From Kiloniellaceae bacterium (GTDB lineage: Bacteria; Pseudomonadota; Alphaproteobacteria; Kiloniellales; J153), in assembly GCA_021776095.1 (NCBI GenBank), contig JAJFGO010000038.1:31163-95162 (forward strand): a stretch of 64,000 bases of DNA, given 5' to 3'. Numbering within the stretch: the stretch's first letter is position 1; each line of letters begins with the position of its first letter. Positions 1 through 8,219 of the stretch are shown piece after piece. Below the pieces are notes generated by a model. That model ran no database searches, was not told the origin of the DNA, and worked only from the letters and a program-made list of their open reading frames with translations. A program made the position numbers and the translations under genes.

Positions 1-1092
1 GCGCAGAGACTCTGGGAGTTCGGAATGACCGGGGCCGAAAGCACGGGTGGCGCCTTTTCGGTGAATGAAGACGGCCCGGCGTTTGCCGTCGATGACGTGT
101 TCTTCCACCTTGCAGGTGTTGTGCGAGACGTCGAACAGCAAGTCCAGACGAACACCGGGAACGAGGTCGGTAAAGACTTGCCGCGTTATATGACCGACGA
201 TTTCCCGGTTCGCCAAGGCGCAATTGATGGCCGCCCGCATGGCGCCGAGATAGCGTTGGCCGATCGGCGAGGCGATTGGTGCGCAGGCGAGCTCACGATC
301 CGGTAATACGATCCCACTTTCGGCCGCAGCAACCGCCATATCGCGCAGAAACTCGGTGCCGATCTGGTGGCCGAGGCCACGCGAGCCGCAGTGAATGCTG
401 ACCACCACCTCACCGATCTTCAGACCGAAGGCGCGCGCGGCCTCGGGGGCAAGAATCTCGGTTACTTCCTGGACCTCGAGGTAATGGTTTCCGGAGCCCA
501 GCGTGCCCATCTCTTTGCGTTGCCGTTTCCGGGCACGGGGGGAGACCTCCTCCGGCTTGGCACCGGCCATCCGGCCGCCTTCCTCGATCCGGTCCAGATT
601 AGCGGCGTCCCCATATCCTTGGGCGACCGCCCAAGCGGCGCCACCGCTCAACATGGCGTCCATCTCCGGCTCCGAGAGCACAATTCGTCCGGTGCTACCC
701 ACACCGGCGGGAACCCGCGCGAAGAGCTCATCGGCAAGCGCCGCTTTCAAAGGCTCGATGTCGTGCGCGCTTAGGCCGGTCAGCATGGTCCGGACGCCGC
801 AGGATATGTCGAAACCGACCCCGCCTGCCGAGACCACGCCGCCCTCGTTGGGATCGAAAGCGGCGACTCCCCCGATCGGGAAACCATAGCCCCAGTGGGC
901 GTCCGGCATGGCGTAGGCAGCCTCAACGATGCCGGGCAGGGTCGCGACATTGGTGATCTGCTCGAAGACCTTGTCGTCCATGTCTTCGATTAGCGGCGCG
1001 TCGGCAAAGATCACCGCGGGCACCCGCATGGTGCCGCGCGCGGGGATACGCCAGGCGAAGGCTGAAATGCTTTCCAGGCGAGTCAGATCCAT
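1..1092 (-). CDS. rtcB: RtcB RNA-splicing ligase (C-terminus beyond the left edge)
   Basis: RtcB joins RNA 2',3'-cyclic phosphate or 3'-phosphate ends to 5'-OH ends using GTP and Mn2+, in tRNA splicing or RNA repair. The first 364 codons are visible and the frame is open at base 1. Residues typical of the family are present: the N-terminal 'MPDAHWGYGFPIGG' stretch, the metal-binding Cys in 'GGVGFDISCGVR', and 'HCGSRGLGH' at residues 234-242. The histidine that is guanylylated lies further C-terminal and is outside the window. The ATG at 1092 has a GAGG-type ribosome site about 13 bases upstream. It follows the archease gene by 33 bp at the end of a long leftward operon. Family assignment is secure; the physiological RNA substrate is unknown. 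Confidence 0.93.
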   Translation of the reverse strand, partial: MDLTRLESISAFAWRIPARGTMRVPAVIFADAPLIEDMDDKVFEQITNVATLPGIVEAAYAMPDAHWGYGFPIGGVAAFDPNEGGVVSAGGVGFDISCGVRTMLTGLSAHDIEPLKAALADELFARVPAGVGSTGRIVLSEPEMDAMLSGGAAWAVAQGYGDAANLDRIEEGGRMAGAKPEEVSPRARKRQRKEMGTLGSGNHYLEVQEVTEILAPEAARAFGLKIGEVVVSIHCGSRGLGHQIGTEFLRDMAVAAAESGIVLPDRELACAPIASPIGQRYLGAMRAAINCALANREIVGHITRQVFTDLVPGVRLDLLFDVSHNTCKVEEHVIDGKRRAVFIHRKGATRAFGPGHSELPESLR

Positions 1093-1125
1093 GGTCTTCT
1101 CAAATCCTCGCGGGCGGTCGCCGCG

Positions 1126-1566
1126 TCAAACGTCGACAACGCATTGCGCGATCCATTTTCCCGGCCGTTCTTCGATCACTTTCAGCGCCGTCATGGTTGC
1201 GCCCTTGACCTCGACAGCGGGCTCGTGGCGCCCGGCATCGACCGTCTCGCCCCAGGCGCGGCCCCGTAACCGCGACCCATCAATCTGAACTCGGAAGCGG
1301 CCGAACACCATGTTCCGGATTGCCATCTCGTACACCAGGGCGTTCAGCCAGTCGGTCAGCAGGATCTCAGGGTCCGGTGCCTCGCAATCCACGTCGACGG
1401 CGGTCTGGCTCTCAACAGCGCTGGGATCGGTCAAGACCGCGGTCAGGGCCAGGGCGGCTTGCTCGAAGGCGGTTTCCAGCGACGGGCCCATGCCACGCAC
1501 TCCCATGTCCGCGCCGTGGGGAAACAGCTCCCACCGAGCCGTTTCGCCACGTGTTTTCCGGGTCAT
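1126..1566 (-). CDS. Archease, RtcB activator
   Basis: Archease is a small cofactor that speeds guanylylation of RtcB and allows multiple turnover. The 146-residue product has the family's usual length, the N-terminal 'HGADMGVRGMG' segment, the 'LLTDWLNALVYE' helix and the conserved C-terminal 'VVDV' end. Its ATG overlaps the stop of the amino acid dehydrogenase gene by 4 bp (ATGA), so it is probably translated by coupling, and rtcB follows directly downstream. The adjacency of archease and RtcB is an established genomic pairing and supports both calls. Confidence 0.92.
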   Translation of the reverse strand: MTRKTRGETARWELFPHGADMGVRGMGPSLETAFEQAALALTAVLTDPSAVESQTAVDVDCEAPDPEILLTDWLNALVYEMAIRNMVFGRFRVQIDGSRLRGRAWGETVDAGRHEPAVEVKGATMTALKVIEERPGKWIAQCVVDV

Positions 1567-2669
1567 GACCAGCGGCGATAGGTCATGGCACGCTCGACCC
1601 GGCGGCGGGCCAGGTCCTCGGCCGCCGCGCGGGGCAGGACCGCTTGGTCACGGCTCGCCTCGAGCACGGCTTGCGTATTGCGCTGGATCTTTTCTTTGAT
1701 TGTCTCGAAAGCTTGACGTTGGGTGCCGCCAGCATACTCCACGGCCCCACAAATGACGCCGCCGGCGTTGGCAATAAAGTCAGGGATCGACAGGATGTTG
1801 CGCTTATACAGGGCCGCCTCTGCCGCGGCCGTCACCGGAATATTCGCACCTTGGGCGACGATCTTGGTCTTGAGATCCGCGACATTATCCTCCCGGATCA
1901 CGTCGGGCCGTGCGGCTGGGATCCAGATATCGCAGTCGACGCCGATAACGGCATCGCGGTCCAGCTTTTCTCCGGTGTCGTGCTCCGCGAGGCTCTTTCC
2001 GTTGCGCTTGAGATCGATAAGCGCGTCGATGTCCAGGCCGCCCGGATCGGCAAGCGTCGCCCGCGAGTCGCCGGCGGCGACCAGGACCGCGCCCTTTTCG
2101 GCCAAGAAGCGAGCGGCATGCTGTCCGACCGAGCCGAAGCCCTGCATCACAACGCGCGCGCCCTTGAGTTCGAGATCGCAAAAGCGGCGCGCCACGTCGA
2201 CCGCGACGCTGAGTCCGAAACCGGTCGCGCCGATTTGATCGAGCGGAATACCGCCGATCTCGGGCGGCAGACCGACGCTGCGACCAATCTCGTCGTGAAT
2301 CCACGCCATGCAGGTCTCGTCGGTGCCCATGTCCGGCCCGGCGATATAGTCTTTTATGTCCCCAATGGCGCAGGCGAAGGCACGCACAAGACGTTCCTTC
2401 TCTGCGGCCGGCATTCGATGGTCGGCGAAGATCACGGATTTGCCACCGCCATGGCGCAGGCCCGCGGCCGCGTTCTTCAAGGTCATGGCCCGCGCCAGAC
2501 GGAAGCATTCTTCGGTGCTGACATCCGGCGCCATCCGCACGCCCCCGATCGAGGGGCCGCAGGCCACGCTGTCGACGACCAGAATCGCCTTCAGGCCGGT
2601 GCGAGGCTCGTAGATGTGGATGACCTTGGCCGGGCCCAAGTCATCGGCGAAGCGGAAGGCGTCTTCCAT
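1563..2669 (-). CDS. Glu/Leu/Phe/Val dehydrogenase family enzyme (leucine dehydrogenase-like)
   Basis: NAD(P)-dependent oxidative deamination of an amino acid, most likely a branched-chain one, to its 2-oxoacid. Visible are the substrate-side 'GGGKSVI' motif with the catalytic lysine, 'AGPDMGTDE', and a Rossmann domain with 'VMQGFGSVGQHAARFLAEKG'. The length of about 368 residues fits the leucine/valine dehydrogenase group rather than the longer GDHs. An in-frame GTG at 2687 overlaps the E2 stop as GTGA, but the ATG at 2669 has an AAAGGA ribosome site and matches the usual 'MEDAFRFADDLG' family start, so I chose it. Location just downstream of E1/E2 suggests a deaminate-then-decarboxylate route. 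Leucine specificity is inferred from context. Confidence 0.88.
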   Translation of the reverse strand: MEDAFRFADDLGPAKVIHIYEPRTGLKAILVVDSVACGPSIGGVRMAPDVSTEECFRLARAMTLKNAAAGLRHGGGKSVIFADHRMPAAEKERLVRAFACAIGDIKDYIAGPDMGTDETCMAWIHDEIGRSVGLPPEIGGIPLDQIGATGFGLSVAVDVARRFCDLELKGARVVMQGFGSVGQHAARFLAEKGAVLVAAGDSRATLADPGGLDIDALIDLKRNGKSLAEHDTGEKLDRDAVIGVDCDIWIPAARPDVIREDNVADLKTKIVAQGANIPVTAAAEAALYKRNILSIPDFIANAGGVICGAVEYAGGTQRQAFETIKEKIQRNTQAVLEASRDQAVLPRAAAEDLARRRVERAMTYRRWS

Positions 2670-2683
2670 GGCATCCTTTCTGG

Positions 2684-3796
2684 TCACATTGTGCCTGGTT
2701 CGGATCGTTCGAGGTCGGCCACAACGGCGGCTAGAAACCGCGAGGCTTCGCCACCCATGACCCCGCGATGATCGAAGGTGAGCGAAAGCGGCAGAACCCG
2801 GCGCACGACGGTTTTGCCCTCATGTGCGACGGCGCGCTCGGCGATCCGGCCGGCGCCGAGGATCGCGACCTGCGGAGGCAAGACTACCAGGGCGGCATGA
2901 CGGCCGCCGAACATGCCGAAGTTGGATAACGTGATCGTCTGTCCGCGCAGCTCCTCGGCAGGAATGCGGCGCGCGCGGACGTCGGTCTTCATCCGCTCCA
3001 GGCCCTGGCGCAGATCGCCTGCGTCGCGCCCGCCAACGTCCCGCAGGACCGGCACGAAGAGGCCCTCTTCGGTATCCGTGGCGATGCCAAGATCGATCTT
3101 AGTGTGCAGGCGGCGGCCCTTATCGCGACCCAAGTACCAGCCGTTGAGGGCGGGTTCCGCCTTGCATCCGGCAGCGATGGCCCGGATCAGGCGCAGGGTC
3201 ACATCGCTTCCCGCAGGCCAATCCTGGATGTCGGCCTCCTCGGTCACGGTGGCGGGGACGACCTCGGCGCGCGCGCGCTCCATGTTGATCGCCATGGCGC
3301 GGCGGACCCCACGCAATGGCTCCAGCGGTCCGGCCGCGGCGATGGCGGCCGCGGCGCGTTCGACGTCGGCCACTAGGATCGCCCCGTCCGGTCCGCTGGC
3401 CGCGACGTGCGAGAGATCGACGCTCAAGCGTTTGGCCAGCGCCCGGACGGCGGGTGTGGCCTTGATGCCGGCCTTCGCCGCCGGAGCGGCTTTGGTGGCG
3501 GCCGGTTTCGGTTTCTCCGCCGTCGCGATGGCGCCGACGACGGTGCCCGCATCGGCCTGAACACCCGCCTCAAACTCGACCAAGGGACTACCGATCGTCA
3601 CGATATCGCCCGTTTCTCCAAAGCAGCGCGCGATCCGGCCGGCTTGCGGCGATGGGATCTCGACCACGGCCTTGTCCGTCTCGACGGAGACCAAGGGCTG
3701 GTCCGCCACGACGTGATCGCCCGCGCCGACGTGCCAGGTCACGATCTCCGCGTCCTGCAGGCCTTCGCCGAGGTCGGGCAAGTTGAAGGTGTTCAT
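2684..3796 (-). CDS. Dihydrolipoamide acyltransferase (E2) of a 2-oxoacid dehydrogenase complex
   Basis: E2 core subunit that carries the lipoyl arm and transfers the acyl group to CoA. Order of domains in the 370 residues: lipoyl domain (about 1-75, lipoyl lysine in 'ETDKAVVEIPSP'), an Ala/Lys/Pro linker, a peripheral subunit-binding domain (about 110-150, 'ATPAVRALAKRLSVDL'), then the catalytic domain. The C-terminal active-site motif reads 'FDHRGVMGGEA'. The catalytic histidine is present, but the usual Asp of HRxxDG is replaced by Met. The gene overlaps E1beta by 4 bp. No E3 (lipoamide dehydrogenase) lies in the window, so one encoded elsewhere must be shared. Branched-chain specificity is inferred from the neighbouring amino acid dehydrogenase. 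Confidence 0.88.
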   Translation of the reverse strand: MNTFNLPDLGEGLQDAEIVTWHVGAGDHVVADQPLVSVETDKAVVEIPSPQAGRIARCFGETGDIVTIGSPLVEFEAGVQADAGTVVGAIATAEKPKPAATKAAPAAKAGIKATPAVRALAKRLSVDLSHVAASGPDGAILVADVERAAAAIAAAGPLEPLRGVRRAMAINMERARAEVVPATVTEEADIQDWPAGSDVTLRLIRAIAAGCKAEPALNGWYLGRDKGRRLHTKIDLGIATDTEEGLFVPVLRDVGGRDAGDLRQGLERMKTDVRARRIPAEELRGQTITLSNFGMFGGRHAALVVLPPQVAILGAGRIAERAVAHEGKTVVRRVLPLSLTFDHRGVMGGEASRFLAAVVADLERSEPGTM

Positions 3797-4773
3797 GCGT
3801 AAGCCAGAACTTCGCGCATCGTGCGCAGGATCCGCTCCTCTGTAGGCATGTAGCTGGACTCTAGGCGGGACAGAGGCATCACCGTGTCATAGCCGGCCAC
3901 ACGCCGGATCGGGGCGAGCAGGTTGACCAAGCCACGGTCGGCCAGGCCGGCGGCGATTTCCGCACCCACGCCGCCGCTCAGGGGGGCCTCGTGTACGATC
4001 ACGCAGCGCCCGGTCCGCCCCACCGAGGACAGGATCGTTTCCATGTCCAAGGGCTTCAGGGTGGCCACGTCGATCACCTCGGCCTCGACGCCTTCGGCGG
4101 CAAGGGTCTCGGCCGCTGCCAGGGCCTCGACAATCATCGCCCCCCAGGTGACCAGGGTCACGTCGCGCCCCTCGCGCAACATGAAGCAATGGTCGAGAGG
4201 CGCCGAGACACCGTCATCGGCGATTTCTTCCTTTGGCGCCCGATAAATCCGTTTCGGCTCCAGGAACACGACCGGGTCGGGATCGCGAATCGCGGCCAGC
4301 AGCAGGCCATAGGCGCGCGCCGGGGAAGAGGGGATGATGACCCGGATACCGGGGATGTGGGCGAAAAGGGCCTCCATGCTCTCCGAATGGTGCTCCGGGG
4401 CACGGATGCCGCCGCCATAGGGTGCGCGGATCACCATGGGACAGCTCAGGCGGCCGCGCGTTCGGTTTCTCAGGCGGCCGGCGTGGTTCACGATCTGGTC
4501 GATCGCGGGATAGATGAAGCCCATGAACTGGTACTCGACCACGGGCCGGAAACCTTGCGCCCCGAGGCCGACCGCCAGACCGGTGAAAAGTGATTCGGAG
4601 AGCGGCGTATCCATCACTCGATCCGCGCCGAACCGCTTAATCAATCCGTCTGTCGCCCGGAATACGCCGCCATCGACGCCGATATCCTCGCCGAGCAGCA
4701 GGACGGTATCGTCTTCTTCCATGGCCCGGGCGAGGGCGAGGCGCACCGCCTCGACGAGCGTGATCTCGCTCAT
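3793..4773 (-). CDS. 2-oxoacid dehydrogenase E1 component, beta subunit
   Basis: Pairs with E1alpha to form the thiamine-diphosphate decarboxylase of the complex. The 326-residue product shows the transketolase-like pyrimidine-binding domain ('LLGEDIGVDGGVFRATDGL', 'DTPLSE', 'EYQFMGFIYPAIDQI') and the C-terminal transketolase domain ('DVATLKPLDMETI', 'IVHEAPLSGGVGAEI'). Length and motif order match PdhB/BkdA2 proteins. The start overlaps the E1alpha stop and its own stop overlaps the E2 start, each by 4 bp, giving a strictly coupled E1alpha-E1beta-E2 series. Confidence 0.93.
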   Translation of the reverse strand: MSEITLVEAVRLALARAMEEDDTVLLLGEDIGVDGGVFRATDGLIKRFGADRVMDTPLSESLFTGLAVGLGAQGFRPVVEYQFMGFIYPAIDQIVNHAGRLRNRTRGRLSCPMVIRAPYGGGIRAPEHHSESMEALFAHIPGIRVIIPSSPARAYGLLLAAIRDPDPVVFLEPKRIYRAPKEEIADDGVSAPLDHCFMLREGRDVTLVTWGAMIVEALAAAETLAAEGVEAEVIDVATLKPLDMETILSSVGRTGRCVIVHEAPLSGGVGAEIAAGLADRGLVNLLAPIRRVAGYDTVMPLSRLESSYMPTEERILRTMREVLAYA

Positions 4774-5840
4774 GGGTTCGTCGCCTTCTCAAGCTCCACA
4801 CGCTGTTCGGTAAGTGCGGAGGGAAGGGCGGCGTAGAGGTGATCGAACATCGCCGTGGGTGGCAGCGCCGGCGCGGCAAGGTATTCAGACGCCGCGGCGT
4901 CAACCTGCGACGCGCAGTCGCCGATCAGGGCCTCCTCGTCCGCTTTGCCCCACTGGCCGGTATCGCTCAGATACTGGCGCAGGCGTGCGATCGGTTCCTC
5001 CTGCCAACGCGCGCTGACCTCGGCGTCATCGCGGTAGCGGCTGGCGTCGTCAGCGGTCGTGTGATCACTCAGGCGGTAAGTCAAGGCTTCCACCAGCGCC
5101 GGCCCCTTGCCGACGCGGGCCTGCTCTATGGCCACGCCGACCACGTGACGCACGGCGATCGCGTCGTTGCCGTCGACCTGGGTTCCGGGAATACCGGCTG
5201 CGATGGCCTTTTGCGCCAGGGTTTCGGCTGCCGTCTGGCGGGCGCGCGGCACCGAGATCGCCCAGTGATTGTTATTGACGACAAAAACCACGGGCAGACG
5301 ATGCACACCGGCAAAGTTCATGGCTTCGTATACATCGCCGCGCGAGGTCGCGCCGTCGCCGAAGACGCAAACCGCGACCCGCGCCTCGCGGCGCAACTGG
5401 AAGGCCCGCGCGACGCCGACGGCGTGCGGCGCATGGGTACCGACCGGCACGCAGATCGGGAAATCTTCGCGCGGGCCAATGAAATCGCTGCCCCGCTCAT
5501 TGCCGCCCCAGTAAAGCAGAATTTCCACCATGCGCACGCCGCGCAGCAATTGCCCCCCTTGTTCGCGGAAGGAGGGCAGGAAAACGTCCTCCGCCCGCAT
5601 GGCGGCGGCGACCCCGACCGGTACGGCCTCCTGCCCTAGGGACGAGGCATAGGTGCCCAAACGCCCGGTGCGCTGCAACGAGACCGCCTTTGCGTCGAAC
5701 GTACGGGTCAGGACCATGGCCCTGTAGAGATCGATCAGGGTGTCTCGGTCCTCCGCGAAGGCTGGTAGAGGCTGTGTCGGCCGTCCCTGCGCGTTCAGAT
5801 ATTGTGTGCGTTCGATGGTAAAAGACGCTGCTTGGGTCAT
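4770..5840 (-). CDS. 2-oxoacid dehydrogenase E1 component, alpha subunit
   Basis: Thiamine-diphosphate-binding half of the E1 decarboxylase. The 356-residue protein contains the ThDP motif beginning 'GDGATSRGDVYEAMNFAG' and ending in the NNN of 'VFVVNNNHWAIS', and the phosphorylation-loop region 'YRLSDHTTADDASRYR'. It resembles PdhA of the alpha2beta2 type and the branched-chain E1alpha equally well. Only 3 bases separate its start from the stop of the acyl-CoA synthetase gene. The neighbouring Leu-type dehydrogenase favours branched-chain 2-oxoacids, but pyruvate cannot be excluded from sequence alone. Confidence 0.92.
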   Translation of the reverse strand: MTQAASFTIERTQYLNAQGRPTQPLPAFAEDRDTLIDLYRAMVLTRTFDAKAVSLQRTGRLGTYASSLGQEAVPVGVAAAMRAEDVFLPSFREQGGQLLRGVRMVEILLYWGGNERGSDFIGPREDFPICVPVGTHAPHAVGVARAFQLRREARVAVCVFGDGATSRGDVYEAMNFAGVHRLPVVFVVNNNHWAISVPRARQTAAETLAQKAIAAGIPGTQVDGNDAIAVRHVVGVAIEQARVGKGPALVEALTYRLSDHTTADDASRYRDDAEVSARWQEEPIARLRQYLSDTGQWGKADEEALIGDCASQVDAAASEYLAAPALPPTAMFDHLYAALPSALTEQRVELEKATNP

Positions 5841-5843
5841 GGC

Positions 5844-7538
5844 TCAGGCTGTCTTCGCCTGGGTGACCCCGAGTTCCTCTGCCATGCGCTTCCGCATGAC
5901 GTACTTCTGGACCTTGCCCGTGACCGTCATCGGAAATTCCTCAACGAACTTGACATAGTGGGGGATCTTGAAGTGGGCGATCTTGCCCTTGCAGAAATTC
6001 CGAATTTCAGTCTCGGTCGCGGTTTCACCTGGACGCAACTTGATCCAGGCGCAGACCTCCTCGCCGTATTTCGGGTCAGGGACGCCGATCACCTGCACGT
6101 CCTCGATCTTGGGGTTGGTGAAGAGAAACTCCTCGATCTCACGAGGAAAGATGTTCTCGCCACCGCGTATCAGCATGTCCTTGATACGGCCGACAATATC
6201 GCAATAGCCCTCCGCGTCGAGCGTTGCGATATCGCCCGAGCGGATCCAGTGGGCCTTGTCGATTGCCTCCGCGGTTTTCTTAAGGTCGTTCCAGTATCCC
6301 GGCATGACGCAGTAGCTGCGGGTCAAAAGTTCGCCGGGCGTTTCGGTTGGCACGATCCGTCCTTCCGGATCGACGATCTTGACCTCGGTATGCGGCAGGA
6401 CGCGTCCGACAGTCGTGACTCGGCGCTCAAGCGGGTCGTGCACCGAGGTCTCAAAACTGACCGGCCCTGTTTCTGTCATGCCGTAGGCGATTGTGATCTC
6501 GCCTAGGTGCATCTCGCCGATCAGGCGCTTCATCAACTCTATGGCGCAAGGCGCCCCGGCGATGATCCCGGTTCGCAAGGAGGACAAATCGAAGCGCTTG
6601 AATTCCGGGTGGTCGATCTCGGCGATGAACATGGTTGGTACGCCGTGCAGGGCCGTGCAACGCTCGGCCTCAACCGTGCGCAGAACCTCAAGGGGGTCGA
6701 ACCCCTCGGAGGGGAATACCATGGTCGCACCGTGGGCCACGCAAGCCAGCGTTCCCAGCACCATTCCGAAGCAATGGTACATCGGCACCGGAATGCACAG
6801 GCGGTCTTGCGCGCTCAACTCCATGGTTTCGCCTACGAAGTACGCGTTGTTGACGATGTTGTGGTGGGTCAGCGTCGCCGCCTTTGGCGCGCCCGTCGTA
6901 CCGCTCGTGAACTGGATATTAATCGGGTCGTCGAACTGTAGTTCGCCGGCAAGCTCATTCATGCGCTGGAATTCCGCCTCGCCCCCGCGTTCGGGCACCT
7001 CGGCGAAGTTCAACATGGCGGGATCGCTCTTTTCGTCCAAACGGATGACGAGACGCAAATCCGGGAGCCGCGGGGCCATAAGATCGCCCGGTGCGGCATT
7101 CGTCAGTTCCGGCGCGATCTCGTGGAGCATCGCGACATAGTCGCTGGTCTTGAATCGCGTAGCGGTAATGAGCGCCTTGCAGCCGACCTTGTTGAGGGCG
7201 TACTCCAGCTCGGCCAGGCGATAGGCCGGATTGACGTTGACCAGTATCAGACCGGCCTTGGCGGAGGCGAATTGCGTGACAACCCATTCGGCGTTGTTCG
7301 GGGACCAGATACCCAGTCGTTCTCCCGGCCGAAGCCCAAGGCCGATGAGCCCGGCCGCCAGGGCATCCACTTTCTGTTTGAGTTCGCGCCAGGTCCAGCG
7401 GATGTTCTGGTGGCGCACGACCAGAGCCTCGCCATCGGGGAATCGGGCCACGGTCCGGTCGAATAGCTGCCCGACGGTTTGGCCCAGAAGTGGCGTGAGA
7501 CTGACGCCGTGAACGTAGCTTTGGGTGAGGTCGGACAT
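5844..7538 (-). CDS. AMP-forming acyl-CoA synthetase (fatty-acyl-CoA ligase family)
   Basis: Activates a carboxylic acid to acyl-CoA through an acyl-adenylate. The 564-residue product has the ANL-family phosphate loop '[11 protein letters not shown]' (211-220), 'YGMTETGPV', and the hinge/A8 region '[20 protein letters not shown]', with the A10 lysine in '[11 protein letters not shown]'. A longer reading to 7670 would overlap the upstream stress gene. The ATG at 7538 has a GAGAGG ribosome site and the family's typical start, so it is preferred. The gene is the second of the leftward operon, just before E1alpha. The likely substrate is a medium or branched short-chain acid, which is an inference from context. 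Confidence 0.9.
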   Translation of the reverse strand: MSDLTQSYVHGVSLTPLLGQTVGQLFDRTVARFPDGEALVVRHQNIRWTWRELKQKVDALAAGLIGLGLRPGERLGIWSPNNAEWVVTQFASAKAGLILVNVNPAYRLAELEYALNKVGCKALITATRFKTSDYVAMLHEIAPELTNAAPGDLMAPRLPDLRLVIRLDEKSDPAMLNFAEVPERGGEAEFQRMNELAGELQFDDPINIQFTSGTTGAPKAATLTHHNIVNNAYFVGETMELSAQDRLCIPVPMYHCFGMVLGTLACVAHGATMVFPSEGFDPLEVLRTVEAERCTALHGVPTMFIAEIDHPEFKRFDLSSLRTGIIAGAPCAIELMKRLIGEMHLGEITIAYGMTETGPVSFETSVHDPLERRVTTVGRVLPHTEVKIVDPEGRIVPTETPGELLTRSYCVMPGYWNDLKKTAEAIDKAHWIRSGDIATLDAEGYCDIVGRIKDMLIRGGENIFPREIEEFLFTNPKIEDVQVIGVPDPKYGEEVCAWIKLRPGETATETEIRNFCKGKIAHFKIPHYVKFVEEFPMTVTGKVQKYVMRKRMAEELGVTQAKTA

Positions 7539-7584
7539 CGTCGATACCTCTCGAGCGAACCGGCCCCTCACCATCGGCGATCGC

Positions 7585-8037
7585 CTATTTGACGGTGAGG
7601 CAGCTGCAGTCGGATGCTTGCGCAACCTTGTGCGAGACGCTGCCGAGGAAAACGCCAGCGAAGTCGCCAAGCCCGCGCCGGCCCATAACGATCAAATCGA
7701 CACCGTTCCTCTCTATGTAATCCGCAATACAGGTGGCCGGATCACCGGTCATCAACACAGCCTTGCAAGTTTTCGCGCCAATTCCGCGGGCCAGAGTCTC
7801 GGCGGCCTTGAGAATCTCGTTTCCCGCGCTCCGAATGAGATCGTGTTCGGTGAGTCGCATGTGCTCGAGCTTGGTGTAAGCCTCGAGCTCCTCGGGGATG
7901 GCACGACTGCCCGATTGGGTGAGAACGTGTATCAACGTTAGGGCGGCGCCATAGCGTTCAGCCAGATCGGCCGCCGCTTGGACCGCGTGTTTGGCAGAGT
8001 CGGAGCCGTCGACCGGAACGAGGAGATGCGTGTACAT
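7585..8037 (-). CDS. Universal stress protein (UspA family)
   Basis: Cytoplasmic adenine-nucleotide-binding stress protein. The roughly 150-residue single Usp domain starts '[19 protein letters not shown]' and has the ATP-binding loop '[21 protein letters not shown]' (G-2x-G-9x-G-S type) near the C-terminus. Upstream in-frame ATGs at 8058 and 8043 exist. I favour 8037 because of a GGAG site about 9 bases upstream and because an FNR-type box with matching -10 would place the transcript start near 8066. Forty-six bases separate it from the acyl-CoA synthetase gene, so it probably leads the whole operon. Confidence 0.9.
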   Translation of the reverse strand: MYTHLLVPVDGSDSAKHAVQAAADLAERYGAALTLIHVLTQSGSRAIPEELEAYTKLEHMRLTEHDLIRSAGNEILKAAETLARGIGAKTCKAVLMTGDPATCIADYIERNGVDLIVMGRRGLGDFAGVFLGSVSHKVAQASDCSCLTVK

Positions 8038-8100
8038 GACCATGGCTCCACTTTCCATAATGCCTACATCTACCTCTATGCTCCCTGCTGCGGGATTTCA

Positions 8101-8114
8101 TTGACCCAGGTCAA
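8101..8114 (-). promoter_or_regulatory. FNR/FixK-type box upstream of the stress protein-RtcB operon
   Basis: TTGACCCAGGTCAA is a perfect TTGAC-N4-GTCAA palindrome of the CRP/FNR-family (FNR, FixK, Anr) type. On the minus strand a TAGAGG hexamer (8078-8073) starts 29.5 bp from its centre, which fits activation from -41.5 and a transcript start near 8066. The target would be the operon that starts with the universal stress protein. The other side faces the FHA-protease gene at 8220, where I see no matching -10. The regulator is not encoded in the window. Confidence 0.65.
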
Positions 8115-8219
8115 ACCGCCTTCGGGTGACGAAAGCGGCCATTCCAGTACTTTATGAACTCCGCAGCGGTGCCGCCGGTGATCAGTGCACCCGACGAATC
8201 CATGTCGTATGATCGCACC

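Noticed and set aside
25..1288. Plus-strand open frames over rtcB and archease
   Set aside because: They are antiparallel shadows of GC-rich coding DNA; the minus strand encodes clear RtcB and archease motifs.
1644..2771. 375-codon plus-strand frame over the amino acid dehydrogenase
   Set aside because: Long only because of codon bias in the true minus-strand gene; no recognisable domain, and rich in Arg/His/Gly as shadows are.
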